This document shows positions 1 through 8,800 of a stretch of 10,073 nucleotides of DNA, piece after piece (the first letter of the stretch is position 1; every line of letters starts with the position of its first letter). The position numbers and the translations under genes were made by a program. Origin of the DNA: Gammaproteobacteria bacterium (GTDB taxonomy: Bacteria; Pseudomonadota; Gammaproteobacteria; Competibacterales; Competibacteraceae); NCBI GenBank assembly GCA_003562535.1, contig PWUP01000018.1:1-10073 (forward strand), given 5' to 3'. The notes beneath the pieces were generated by a model. It saw only the letters and a program-made list of their open reading frames with translations. It was not told where the DNA came from and did not search any database.

Positions 1-195
1 CAACTCGTCGCTAAAGGCTTTACATTCCGTGAGATCGCCGCCACGCTCACTATATCTGCCCACACTGTCGCTGCGCACATCAAGCAGATTTATCGTAAGC
101 TTGCCGTACACTCGCGCAGTGAGGCCGTGTATGAGGCAGTGAATCTCGGCCTGTTGAATTTTGACGATTTAGCCCTACATCGGGATGGGGGATGA
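1..195 (+). CDS. NarL/LuxR-family response regulator, C-terminal DNA-binding part (5' cut by window)
   Basis: The frame is open from base 1 to a TGA at 193-195 and gives 64 residues, so only the C-terminus is seen. The stretch from KGFTFREIAATL through SAHTVAAHIKQIYRKL is a classic LuxR_C (GerE) helix-turn-helix: REIA scaffold helix, HTV before the recognition helix, HIKxIYRKL recognition helix, then the SRSEAV helix and NLGLL end. Such domains bind promoter DNA as dimers. The N-terminal receiver domain with its phospho-Asp lies outside the window, so calling it a two-component regulator rather than another LuxR type is inferred. Support comes from the HisKA_3 kinase at 1271-3145, the class that normally pairs with NarL-type regulators. 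The two genes are convergent. The LuxR_C domain is certain; the partner is not. Confidence 0.85.
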   Translation, partial: QLVAKGFTFREIAATLTISAHTVAAHIKQIYRKLAVHSRSEAVYEAVNLGLLNFDDLALHRDGG

Positions 196-249
196 TGTCA
201 GGTGCGTTATCAACATCAGTCCAGTGTTTCCAAACAGGACAGCGCGTAG

Positions 250-275
250 CTCCGAATAGCGTAGCGTATTCGGAG
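250..275. repeat. Palindrome with CGCTACGC loop core, copy 1
   Basis: Perfect 9-bp inverted repeat CTCCGAATA / TATTCGGAG around the 8-base loop GCGTAGCG (CGCTACGC on the other strand). It lies between convergent reading frames, a usual place for REP-like elements. No T-tract follows on either strand, so it is not a clear intrinsic terminator. The loop core is shared with copies at 308-332 and near 9231-9254, while the stems differ. Confidence 0.75.
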
Positions 276-307
276 AAATGAGGCTTCCATGAATGAGACT
301 TGCAGAT

Positions 308-332
308 GTACGATTACGCTGCGCTAATCGTA
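308..332. repeat. Palindrome with CGCTGCGC loop core, copy 2
   Basis: Inverted repeat GTACGATTA (308-316) / TAATCGTAC (324-332) around the loop CGCTGCG(C). The stem differs in sequence from copy 1 but keeps full pairing, and the loop is nearly the same. It lies between the two halves of the duplicated module. No T-run follows, so a terminator role is unlikely; a REP-like dispersed element is the better reading. Confidence 0.75.
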
Positions 333-403
333 CCTACACGTTGTCAACATCAGTCCGGTAATCAAGGTAAATATAGCAACTATCTGAGTGACTGTGCTTA
401 ACT

Positions 404-772
404 TTATCCTGGTGTTTCCAAACAGGACAGCCGTGCTCTTCGCAAGCCAGCCTCTGTCAGTGATTGCTGCACACCGTAGCCGATGGGCTTATGGCTGGGA
501 CACAGCACGGTAGGGGGCCAGTTACCCCCTGAAGGCATTCCACGCATTCGTAAGGGCTGTGGCCGAGATAAGGGCTGTACCCGAGAACAATAGGGCTGGA
601 CGTGGCTAATGATTCTGCCTGCGATATATAGACGCAATCCGCGAGGGGCACCCACCCATTCTGTATACACCGGGTTGGTAACCATGAGACTATCAGCAGT
701 AGCCAAGCTATGCCCGGCTACCGCAACTGCGCCCAAGCAACTCAGCACAGCAATTTTGGTAAGAGTGTTCAT
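404..772 (-). CDS. Small secreted protein of unknown function, possibly frameshifted
   Basis: I do not recognise this protein. From the ATG at 770-772 the frame encodes 122 residues and begins with a convincing signal peptide: MNTLTK, a hydrophobic core rich in A, V and L, then a cleavage-like SLA. A TTG at 782-784 is another possible start; neither has a good ribosome site. The start is 27 bases after the stop of the Cys-rich gene at 800-1159, which suggests one transcript. The middle contains short repeats (AGGGCTG at 553, 571 and 592, spaced 18 and 21 bases, both multiples of three). In this frame they read QPYCSRV/QPLSRP/QPLRMR. In the neighbouring frame they read SPIVLGY/SPYLGH/SPYECV and end in a Cys-rich tail with a stop at 457. 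The last codons here fall in the duplicated module. The true C-terminus may therefore be in the other frame. Function unknown. Confidence 0.4.
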   Translation of the reverse strand: MNTLTKIAVLSCLGAVAVAGHSLATADSLMVTNPVYTEWVGAPRGLRLYIAGRIISHVQPYCSRVQPLSRPQPLRMRGMPSGGNWPPTVLCPSHKPIGYGVQQSLTEAGLRRARLSCLETPG

Positions 773-799
773 AGACAAAATCAAATTTCAGAGAAACGG

Positions 800-1159
800 T
801 CAACTGGGTCGGGTGTACCGATAACAGCGGTCGCGTCCCGAACGCACTTGCTTGGAAAAACCGGGGGCGCAACTGGCCTCACCGTCGGGGCCTACGGGAG
901 GCACGCAACGGTCTCTATTACCCATAGCATCCACCCTGAGCTGCATGCCTACTGGACAACCGGCATCTTGACCCCGAATCCGGCAACGCACCCGTTCCGG
1001 TGGATTACCCTGGGTCTCTAGAGTACCGTTTCCGCACCCGAACCAGGCGTGCGCGGCCTCAAAGGGCACCATGGTCAAACCCGTTGTTACCACCAAAAAT
1101 ATTAATGCCGTGAAGGCACCGGCTAATACACCAGGAACTAAAGATCGCCCTGTTTTCAT
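800..1159 (-). CDS. Small secreted Cys-rich protein with three Cys-pair repeats
   Basis: Hypothetical protein of 119 residues. The ATG at 1157-1159 is preferred because GAGGTG lies a few bases upstream; an in-frame start at 1192 would add 11 residues. Residues 1-38 look like a signal peptide: MKTGR, a long hydrophobic stretch, then AHA before W39. The mature part of about 81 residues has six Cys (42, 59, 68, 85, 97, 112) forming three units of C-x16-C, C-x16-C and C-x14-C. Each unit has a Gly soon after its first Cys and ends in RxRC (RVRC, RDRC, RDRC). This suggests a tandem fold with one disulfide per unit, in the periplasm or outside the cell. It lies 112 bases downstream of the kinase stop and just before another secreted-protein frame. 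I recognise no family and propose no activity. Confidence 0.65.
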   Translation of the reverse strand: MKTGRSLVPGVLAGAFTALIFLVVTTGLTMVPFEAAHAWFGCGNGTLETQGNPPERVRCRIRGQDAGCPVGMQLRVDAMGNRDRCVPPVGPDGEASCAPGFSKQVRSGRDRCYRYTRPS

Positions 1160-1270
1160 CGTTGACACCTCAATCTTGAAGTAGCAAAACATGGGCTGCC
1201 AGTCTGGCGCAATCCAATTGAACAGACCATCCCATAATCAGGGTAAATGCAAGGTTTTTCTATCCCCTAT

Positions 1271-3145
1271 TCAGGGGGGGCTAGTCTGAGGCAAACACAA
1301 CCGGACACATACCCCGGTATCACTACTATCAATGGTTAATACGCCGCCGATACTTTGGGCACGCCAGCGCATATTGTCTAAGCCTCGACCGCTGTGCCGC
1401 GCAGGGGCAAAACCGCCGCCATCATCAGTAATCTCCAGATAGGCGCGCTGCTGCGTGTCAAGACCTGTGCGAATTGTCAGGGTATGCGCCCCTGAATATT
1501 TGATGGCATTGCTCACAGCTTCTTGCAGAATACGCAACACTTGCAGCACTTTGGTCGGGCCAAAATCGGGTAATGGCGGCACGTTGTCAATCTGCCAGTT
1601 CAGTTCAATACCCGTACCCGCCAGCTTCCGGTCTAATCGATCCCGATACATACCCAGTAACAAACCCAAATCGTCATCTACCGGATCGAGCGAGTCGATC
1701 ATTAAGCGCAAATCATCCAAGCCATCATGTAAAGCGCGGACAATATCGGCTTGATTGGCGGTGCCACTTTCCGCCAAGGCCAAGGTGGCCACCAGATGGC
1801 CACCCACACCGTCGTGCATATCGCGCATAATGCGCTGGCGCTCTTCGGCCAGCAGACGATCCCGTTCCAGCTTGCGTAACCGCTGATAATTGGCTTCCAG
1901 TTCAAGGGTTTTGTCCGCAATGCGTTGCTCTAAAACGCGATTCAACTGTTCCACTTCGCGCCGCGCCGTGACCAAATCGGTCATCAATATCCAGCCAAAG
2001 CAAAACAGCGGTACGGGAGCGGCATACTGCAGAAACACCCCCTCGCCCCGCTGGCCGACTATGCCTGACATAGCCAGCCAATCACGCAAGGCCAGTACCA
2101 TGATGATTAAGCCGCTGATCATCAATAGCAGATCCATCCACCGGCGGCGATGCCAAAACGCCCAGATTATCAGCATGGAAGGATATAAGCCCACGGCCAG
2201 CAGACTGGAATCCCAAATGAACACGGCAAACGGGTAAAACAGCGGTTCGGGCACAATCAACAAGCCGATAGAGCCACAGATTCCAAAGACAAACAGCCCC
2301 CGCTCTATTCTAGTGCGGTGTAAATTCAGGTAACGGTGGATAAACACAATCAAAAAAATCGCAAACCAGCCTAGCGCCATATAAATCATGGCATCCCAGT
2401 ATCGGGTAGCGAAAGGGATAGTTTGTACAATCAAGTTACTGGAATGCACTGCCCAACATAAACAGGTCAGGGCATACCAGCCGTATACCGAATCTTGAGG
2501 GCGCTGTAACCACAATTGCCCTATGGCAAATCCAGTCAACAGTAAACCGCTGATAATCAGTTTAACGAGGGTGTTGCGTAGAAAATAATCCTGTTCGAAC
2601 ACAGGACGCAGATCGCTGGCCGGCCCCAGATGCAGTGGTCCCAGCCAGCCACGCAGCGCTGGATCGGTTTGCAGACGCACTTGCAGCAGGTTATCACCTG
2701 AGTGCAAGATGCCGTTAGGTATCGAAAAATACAGAGGACGATGCCACATTCTTGGTGCAGGTGTAGAGAATGCCCCGCCCTCGCCCAGCAGTTCGCCATT
2801 GAGGTAAACCGCTGCATTCATATTCACCGTCGGCAAATAAATACCCCATAAACGATTAGGGGGGACATCTAAGTCCAGCACCACGCTGTACCAAGCCATG
2901 TCTGCTGCTGGAGTCTGCCGCGACCAATCATGGGGTAGAGTCACCGGCAGGCCCAGAGGCACTGAGTAGGGATCGGGTTGATCGCTGAACACCACCTGCA
3001 TGGCGGTGATGGCAAGCTGGGTTTGCGGCAGGCGTTGTGCGTAGCTGTAGTTTAGTGCCAACCAGCCCAGAGCTAGCGGTATGCTGAGCGCCAACAGCAA
3101 CACTATGCCCGTCCGCGATGCCAGCTCCGCCTGTTGCGAACCCAT
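1271..3145 (-). CDS. Seven-TM sensor histidine kinase (HisKA_3/HATPase_c, NarX-like class)
   Basis: A membrane kinase of 624 residues from the ATG at 3143-3145 (a TTG three codons earlier at 3154 is also possible; neither has a strong ribosome site). Order: TM helix at about 13-33; an extracytoplasmic beta-jelly-roll-like domain at about 45-185, with the galactose-binding-like pattern VYLNGELLGEGG then YFSIP; six to seven hydrophobic segments at about 190-390, as in 7TMR-DISM receptors; a coiled coil at about 393-435; then the HisKA_3 box RIMRDMHDGVGGHL with phospho-acceptor His444. The ATPase domain follows, with N-box LQEAVSNAIKYSGA (Asn546), G1 DDGGGF (574-579) and G2 GRGLDNM (586 on). All catalytic motifs are present, so it should be active. 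Such kinases phosphorylate LuxR-type regulators; the one at 1-195 is a candidate partner. The ligand is unknown; the jelly roll hints at a sugar or other small molecule. It starts 45 bases after the DUF4440-like gene and is probably co-transcribed with it. Confidence 0.9.
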   Translation of the reverse strand: MGSQQAELASRTGIVLLLALSIPLALGWLALNYSYAQRLPQTQLAITAMQVVFSDQPDPYSVPLGLPVTLPHDWSRQTPAADMAWYSVVLDLDVPPNRLWGIYLPTVNMNAAVYLNGELLGEGGAFSTPAPRMWHRPLYFSIPNGILHSGDNLLQVRLQTDPALRGWLGPLHLGPASDLRPVFEQDYFLRNTLVKLIISGLLLTGFAIGQLWLQRPQDSVYGWYALTCLCWAVHSSNLIVQTIPFATRYWDAMIYMALGWFAIFLIVFIHRYLNLHRTRIERGLFVFGICGSIGLLIVPEPLFYPFAVFIWDSSLLAVGLYPSMLIIWAFWHRRRWMDLLLMISGLIIMVLALRDWLAMSGIVGQRGEGVFLQYAAPVPLFCFGWILMTDLVTARREVEQLNRVLEQRIADKTLELEANYQRLRKLERDRLLAEERQRIMRDMHDGVGGHLVATLALAESGTANQADIVRALHDGLDDLRLMIDSLDPVDDDLGLLLGMYRDRLDRKLAGTGIELNWQIDNVPPLPDFGPTKVLQVLRILQEAVSNAIKYSGAHTLTIRTGLDTQQRAYLEITDDGGGFAPARHSGRGLDNMRWRAQSIGGVLTIDSSDTGVCVRLCLPQTSPP

Positions 3146-3189
3146 GGTTATCAACCATTCTGATGATCAATCAATACTGCGGACAGTTT

Positions 3190-3576
3190 TCAGTCAGGGC
3201 TCAACGACGAGTGGTGTTCCACGATCTTCCAATCGTTCTCCGTCCATTGATAGACAAATGTATAGCGGGCTTTTGCTGTGACCCGTTCGTTGTCTTTGCT
3301 GTCGATGTTGAAACTGTAGATTCCGGAGTTGACGGCAACCTCACCCAGCAGTCTTGTATGGGGTTCGACGGCCGTACCGACAGGATGCTTCGGTAGAAAC
3401 TCCTTTTCAAAGTAATCTCTTATCTTTTGATGGCCTTTTTTGACGTCGCCCTTGAGCGTCGAAAGCAAAATCGCGTCTTGCGCATAGAGTGTCGTTACTT
3501 GAGCCGAGTCGCCAGTCTTCAAGGCGGTGAACCAGCGATCGAGTTGCTTTTCGACGTCTTCGATGGTGTTGCTCAT
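3190..3576 (-). CDS. SnoaL/DUF4440-like (NTF2-fold) protein
   Basis: 128 residues, the usual size for a single NTF2-like domain. The N-terminal helix (IEDVEKQLDRWFTALKTGD), the segment VTTLYAQDAILL, the conserved-looking KGHQKIRDYFEKEF helix, and C-terminal strands ending in TFVYQWTENDWKIVEHHSS match the SgcJ/EcaC or CaMKII-association-domain-like group. No signal peptide, so cytoplasmic. Members of this fold bind small ligands or act as oligomer scaffolds; many have no known reaction and I assign none. The ATG at 3574-3576 has GGAG about ten bases upstream. The stop is 45 bases before the kinase start, which suggests co-transcription and perhaps a role in that signalling pathway. Confidence 0.8.
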   Translation of the reverse strand: MSNTIEDVEKQLDRWFTALKTGDSAQVTTLYAQDAILLSTLKGDVKKGHQKIRDYFEKEFLPKHPVGTAVEPHTRLLGEVAVNSGIYSFNIDSKDNERVTAKARYTFVYQWTENDWKIVEHHSSLSPD

Positions 3577-3629
3577 AGCATGGGGTCTCCGGGTTTCGAG
3601 TTTGCAAACGTGTTGTTTGTGCAGCCGAA

Positions 3630-3644
3630 CGATTAGACTAATCG
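3630..3644. promoter_or_regulatory. Dyad CGATTA-GAC-TAATCG in the DUF4440/kinase leader
   Basis: A perfect 6-bp inverted repeat with a 3-base spacer about 55 bases upstream of the DUF4440-like ATG. It could be an operator or a hairpin in the leader RNA. The stem CGATTA/TAATCG also occurs inside the stem of the palindrome at 308-332, and a GCGTAGCG core lies nearby at 3656-3663, so it may instead be a decayed copy of that repeat. No direct evidence of binding. Confidence 0.35.
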
Positions 3645-3686
3645 GCCACCGTGAAGCGTAGCGGAAAATCCGTCCATGTCTAGTAT

Positions 3687-3715
3687 ATTATTGGTTAGCG
3701 ACTGATTTTTGTGAA
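3687..3715 (-). promoter_or_regulatory. Candidate sigma70 promoter for the DUF4440-kinase unit
   Basis: On the minus strand, TTCACA (3715-3710) and AATAAT (3692-3687) are separated by 17 bases; each box matches the sigma70 consensus at five of six positions. Transcription would start near 3680, about 100 bases before the DUF4440-like ATG. Such matches arise by chance in AT-rich DNA, so this is a moderate candidate. Confidence 0.4.
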
Positions 3716-3777
3716 TTTGCTCGCCCATTCAACCATATATCGGCTGATCGAACAACGGCAGGGGGTACCTTGGAGAT

Positions 3778-3802
3778 GCGCCGCTAAGGGGTCATGCGGC
3801 GC
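3778..3802. terminator. GC-rich hairpin after the ferredoxin gene
   Basis: A 7-bp stem GCGCCGC (3778-3784) / GCGGCGC (3796-3802) with an 11-base loop, about 50 bases beyond the ferredoxin stop. No T-tract follows on either strand, so it lacks half of an intrinsic terminator. It may stabilise the 3' end of the nifB-ferredoxin mRNA or separate it from the DUF4440 unit. The rest of 3577-3849 shows no gene. Confidence 0.3.
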
Positions 3803-3849
3803 TATGGTCGGTATCGGTGGTGGTGGTGAGTGTCAACGGTTAACTGGGA

Positions 3850-4212
3850 TTAGTACTCGACCAGCAGGTCTTCGTCACGCAGGATCAACTGACAGGCTAA
3901 ACGCCATGGGGTCGTGACCACATCCTCAACCCGCATACGCTCGACTTCGTCAGCCGTAACTTTTTTGTGTTCGCGCAGCACAATCAATTCCTTGTCGGTT
4001 AATCGGCTGGCCATGGTCTCAGTTCGGGTGCCCTGACGTGCTAAGGGAGTAACTTTGACCATACAGGTCGCGCATTCGCCATCCTGGCAGGAAAAATCAA
4101 TCGGGATATGATTTTCCTTGGCGATTTTTAAAATGGTTTGGGTATGTGAACCGGCCACCGCATACACAGTTTTGTCGCGGTGGATCGGACTGGAGAAGGT
4201 AATATTAGGCAT
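3850..4212 (-). CDS. [2Fe-2S] ferredoxin encoded behind nifB
   Basis: 120 residues from the ATG at 4210-4212, chosen because GGAG lies seven bases upstream; an upstream in-frame start would add 11 residues without that support. The cluster motif is SCQDGECATC, giving Cys42-x4-Cys47-x2-Cys50 as in plant-type [2Fe-2S] proteins. The likely fourth ligand is Cys107 in RLACQL, 56 residues later; classic plant-type ferredoxins have about 29, so there is an insertion. The insert (about 62-100) is charged and helix-like. It is not the 2[4Fe-4S] FdxN often found behind nifB. Its length and shape recall the protective FeSII (Shethna) ferredoxin of Azotobacter, but I could not compare them directly. It lies 96 bases after nifB on the same strand, with no visible promoter of its own, so it is probably read from the nifB promoter. 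Likely role: electron carrier for nifB/nitrogenase, or protection of nitrogenase. Confidence 0.85.
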   Translation of the reverse strand: MPNITFSSPIHRDKTVYAVAGSHTQTILKIAKENHIPIDFSCQDGECATCMVKVTPLARQGTRTETMASRLTDKELIVLREHKKVTADEVERMRVEDVVTTPWRLACQLILRDEDLLVEY

Positions 4213-4308
4213 AACAACGCTCCACAGTGAATAACGACTTGGCAAGCGGGTTGCTCAAGTCAGCGGGGATCTCGATGGGTTCGAGAACACAATCATAGAT
4301 TTGGAATC

Positions 4309-5808
4309 TCAAGCGGCACATCCGACCGTTCCAGGGGCGGGCAAATCGAGCTTGCCGGCAGCCGCCATTTCGGCATATACGGCTCGCAAAGCGCGATGAA
4401 TCGGTTGCATGGCGTATTCACCATTGGGCTGAATACCGGCACGCTCCAAATCGGCCCAAGGCTCAAAGCCGACTTTGCTGGCCAACAGCACCTCAACTCC
4501 CTCCAGCGCGTGAATGATACGGTCGATCACGGCTTCACCGTCGCCGCAGCTTGACGGGCCACTGCAATACGCTGGGCATTGCCGCCGACCCAGCAGCCGC
4601 TGGCCGCTAGCATTGACCTCATAGACCAGAAATTCCTCAGCGCGACCGAAATGTTGGTTAATCAGCCCTTCGCCGCGAGTGGCTACAGCCACCCGCAGGC
4701 TGCGGGTGGTCGCGGACGCCGCTGAGTGGCCGGAACAGGATTTAACAGCGCGTTGCTGTTTAAGCTTAGCGTTGATCTCGGCACGTACCCGGATACGCTC
4801 AGCCATGGCGGCGGCATAGTCGATGTCAAGATCAGCAATCTTGTCGAGGGTAAACTCCTCGCGGCGATCTTCACCCAACATACCGACGGCATCGGCGCGA
4901 CACTGATGGCAGTGGCGCATCATGGCCATATTGCCCGAGCATTCGTCCTGTAGCGTTTGCAATTCCAAGGCAGTGGGTTCGCGCTGGCCGTTAAGGCCGT
5001 AATAGGTACCGTGTTCGGCGCGGGCAATCAGCGGCATGACATTGTGCAGGAAGGCGCCCTTGGCTTTGACAAACTTAGAAACCTGTTTGAGATGTTGGTC
5101 GTTGATCCCAGGAATCATCACCGAGTTGACTTTGACCAAAACACCGCGAGCGATCAGCATATCTAGCCCTTTTTGCTGCTGCTCGATTAGGATTTGTGCG
5201 CCCTCTCGTCCATGAACTCGCTCCCCATTCCAGACAATCCACGGATAAATCTGTGCTCCGATATCTGGATCGAGGCAGTTGATGGTGATAGTGACATGAT
5301 CAATAGTGTATTGCGTCAGTTCATCGACCCACTCGGGCAGGGCTAAGCCATTGGTTGAGACACAGAGTTTAATGTCCGGTGCTTTTTCAGCCAACTGACG
5401 GAAGGTGGCAAACGTGCGTTCGGGATTCGCCAAGGGATCGCCGGGGCCGGCAATGCCCAGCACCGTCATCTGCGGAATAGCGGCTGCTACTGCCAAAGTT
5501 TTTTGCACTGCCTGCTCGGGAGTCATCACTTCCGAGACGACACCAGGACGGGATTCGTTAGAGCAGTCGTATTTGCGGTTGCAGTAATGACATTGAATAT
5601 TGCAGCGCGGAGCCACTGCAACATGCATGCGGGCAAAATGATGATGAGCCTGCTCGGAATAGCAGGGGTGATCTTGTACCTTGGCTCGGATAGATGGGGG
5701 CAGGTGCGCCAGCCCATCGTCTAGTGACGCAGACTGACACGCGCTCTGTAGAGCACAACCCTGTGCAGCAGCAGACGCACCCTTTCTGATTACCGGCAAT
5801 TGCATCAT
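4309..5808 (-). CDS. nifB: NifB, FeMo-cofactor biosynthesis radical SAM protein
   Basis: NifB fuses two [4Fe-4S] units with a carbide and a sulfur to form NifB-co, the precursor of the nitrogenase cofactor, using radical SAM chemistry in the cytoplasm. From the ATG at 5806-5808 the product has 499 residues, close to Azotobacter NifB. GAGAGG lies just upstream; the next ATG (5803-5805) has even better spacing, so the start is uncertain by one codon. Seen: the SAM cluster motif CNIQCHYC (Cys69, 73, 76) followed by NRKYDC; AGPGDPL near 120; CHQCRADAVGMLGED (Cys300, 303), typical of NifB; and a C-terminal NifX/NafY-like domain from about 370 (LRVAVATRG...INQHFGRAEEF). This is the fused, two-domain form. 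It has its own sigma54 promoter and two NifA sites upstream, and is followed by the ferredoxin gene. Confidence 0.98.
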   Translation of the reverse strand: MMQLPVIRKGASAAAQGCALQSACQSASLDDGLAHLPPSIRAKVQDHPCYSEQAHHHFARMHVAVAPRCNIQCHYCNRKYDCSNESRPGVVSEVMTPEQAVQKTLAVAAAIPQMTVLGIAGPGDPLANPERTFATFRQLAEKAPDIKLCVSTNGLALPEWVDELTQYTIDHVTITINCLDPDIGAQIYPWIVWNGERVHGREGAQILIEQQQKGLDMLIARGVLVKVNSVMIPGINDQHLKQVSKFVKAKGAFLHNVMPLIARAEHGTYYGLNGQREPTALELQTLQDECSGNMAMMRHCHQCRADAVGMLGEDRREEFTLDKIADLDIDYAAAMAERIRVRAEINAKLKQQRAVKSCSGHSAASATTRSLRVAVATRGEGLINQHFGRAEEFLVYEVNASGQRLLGRRQCPAYCSGPSSCGDGEAVIDRIIHALEGVEVLLASKVGFEPWADLERAGIQPNGEYAMQPIHRALRAVYAEMAAAGKLDLPAPGTVGCAA

Positions 5809-8800
5809 TAATCCTCTCAAGCTGACCGACAGTCCCCAATAGCGAGGCAAGTATTTACTTCAAGAGTTATGAGCAAACCTCATGCCAGCGAGCAGAAAAA
5901 AATTAAACCTATTTTAATTAAAAGAGTTAGCAAGATTTTGCAGCGGGTATTGTCGTAGAGATCACATCAACGGGTGTGCGGCTCCAGACAAATCCACGAA
6001 GACGACGCTACACTGCGCAGTTTAAATCTGGCGCATTTTGATGTTCAGGGTTTGCACTCGGTAGGCAATTTGCCGTGGGGTCATATTCAACAAGCGCGCT
6101 GCCTTGGCTTGCACCCAACCGGCCTGTTCTAGTGCCGCAATCACCCGTTCGCGTTCGTCGAGTTCGGGGTCATCCAGATCCACGCTGTTATGGCTACTCC
6201 GTTGCGGAGTCACTCGCTCCTCGATGCCCCCAAGCACCATCAAATCTCGGTCGATGCGCCCATCTTCGCTCATCACCGCAGCACGCTCGATACAGTTTTC
6301 CAATTCACGGACATTCCCAGGCCATTCTTGATGCAGCAAAATCCGCAAAGCACTGTCGGTGATCTGCAAGGGACGGCCTTGCACTGCGGCAATCTTATTG
6401 AGCAGATAGCGGGCAATTTCCGGGATATCCTCGCTGCGCTCGCGCAGTGGCGGCAGTTGAATCGACATGACATTGAGACGGTAATACAGATCCTCACGAA
6501 ATCGACCGCTTTCCACTTCAAGTTCCAGATCGACGTTAGTGGCGGCAATCACTCTGACATCGACTTTCAGGGTGCGAGTGCCACCAACCCGCTCGAATTC
6601 GCCTTCCTGTAAGACTCTCAGTAGCTTAGCTTGAAACGCTGGCGAGATTTCACCGATCTCATCGAGAAACAAGGTACCGCCATCGGCCATTTCAAAACGG
6701 CCTTTGCGCTGCGCTAACGCCCCCGTAAACGCCCCTTTTTCGTGGCCAAACAAATCCGATTCCAGCAGATTTTTCGGTAAAGCGGCGCAGTTGAGTTTAA
6801 TAAACGGACCAGCGGCTCGCGGTGATTGATAGTGAATCGACTCAGCAATGAGTTCTTTGCCGGTGCCGGTTTCACCGCGCACTAATACCGTGGTCTTCCA
6901 CTTAGCTACTTGGCGAATTTGCTGGAAAACCCGTTGCATCTTAGGCGTATGCCCGACGATAAACGGGGGAGCACTTTCATCGCTGTTACTGCGATATGAA
7001 CGCTCGGTTTTTTCAACCATTGCCCGCTGCGGTGTGCCCGTGCTGGTGATGCCGCTCACTTTTTGCGCAATCAGATTCGCCACAATGGTGCCAATACGGG
7101 CGTAATCGGCAAGGTGCATGGGGTTACTGTGCTGTGGTTGTAGGGCTAACAGGCCGACTGAACGATGATCGCACTGAATAGGCACCCCAATGAACGCTGC
7201 ATCGCTCAGAAATATCTCCGACTGGTGGACATAATGGGGATCATCCATCAGACGTTCAATCACAATGGAACGGTTGCCCTGTAACACCCGCCCTACCATA
7301 CTGTGCTTGGCATACCCATCGGCATCGGGTAACGGCGAACAGGCGTCCATCCCATGCACAACATGGAATCCGTGTGGCAGTCCTGGCGTGGCCGGTAAGT
7401 ACACCAACGCACGGCTCATACCATAGTGTTCAGCCAATACACGCAGCACGGTCGCCACAGTCTGGTCAAAGGCCAGCGAACGCGACATGACCCGGCTGAC
7501 GCTGTATAACGCATCTAATGCGGTTTCCAGTCTGATCTCAGGCGTACTGGCTTCAGAAGAACTCATTCCACAGCCTCCGGCTTCTTGGGCAGTGGGTGAT
7601 TATGGGGAAAACTTAAGCGTAGCCGACAACCGTTGGTGTACTCCGGGTCGATCTCCAGCATACCCCTATGGCGGCTGACGACATCCTGAGCCACGGATAA
7701 ACCCATACCGCGAGCGCCTTTGCAATCGTTTTTGGTGGAGAAAAACGGTTCAAACACCTTGAAACGCAGCGTTTCGGGAATGCCAGGGCCGGTGTCACTG
7801 ATTTCCGCTTCGATTCGCCCGCCGCGCGCTGAGGTGCCTAGATACAGATTGCGTTCGCGCCAGCCACTGGTGTTCATCGCTTCGACGGCGTTGCGGATCA
7901 ATTGCCGAAACACTATGCGTAGGGCGCTGGGATCGCCTTGCAATGAAGGCAAAATCAGCGCTGGACACCAATCCACCGTCACTCCGGCCGCGAGAAAGGT
8001 CTCAGTCTCCAGCATCAATACATCGCGGATGAGTTCGTTGAGATTAACCGGCCCAACCGGTGCTGATAATTCGGTCGGTATGGCCGCTTGCAGGGTGGCA
8101 ATCGCCCGCTCGCCAGCGTCCTGGGCCTCGACCAGCGCATGCACCAGCGGATCGCTGGCCGCCGTTGCACCCACGCGGCGGCGTTGCAGCCGGGTGGCAG
8201 CGGCAATTAAATTAATCGGGCCTTGCAGTTGAAAAATCGCACCGGAGAGCGCCTCTCTAACCGTTTGATTATATTCGTTCTCAGACAGACGCTCACGCAT
8301 CAAAGCCAAACCCAAGGCTTCCTGTTGGTGTTTGGATCCGCTGATATCATGCATCAGCAATAGTTGATAAACGGATTTCGCGTTCTGGTGAAACGCATCA
8401 ATCGCTGTTGGATGTTCTTCGAACCAAGCCACTGAGCAGGAGTACCAACGTGGTTCGGCCCCCGTGCGTTCGAAACGCAATTCATTGTTCAGCAACGGTC
8501 GCCGCCGCGCCGCTGCCACATCAAACCCTTCGCCTAGATTGTCGCGTAGGATCGCCAGCACGGCATGTGCTGGCTCCTTGAGCTTTAGATCTTTGACCAA
8601 GTACTGATAAGCCGGATTATCCAGTATCACCTTGCCCTCACTGTCGAGCAGGGCGACCGCCATAGGCGCTACCGAAACCACGGATTCAATCAATTGCTTG
8701 TGGTAAGCCAGCAGACAAGACTGTTTATATTCCTTGGTCACATCGCGGTGCATACCTAAAAAATGGGTGGCATCGGATTCGCCTGCAGCGGATGTGACTG

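Larger units (their letters stand above)
210..431. repeat. Split duplicated module downstream of the regulator gene
   Basis: Two sequence blocks occur twice in the same order. Block a, TCAACATCAGTCC, is at 210-222 and 344-356. Block b, GTGTTTCCAAACAGGACAGC, is at 224-243 and 412-431. In the left copy the blocks are one base apart; in the right copy 55 bases separate them. The two palindromes at 250-275 and 308-332 sit between the copies. The right block b overlaps the last codons of the secreted-protein reading frame at 404-772. I see no transposase or gene in this stretch. Mechanism unknown; a small non-autonomous element or a duplication followed by deletion are both possible. Confidence 0.7.
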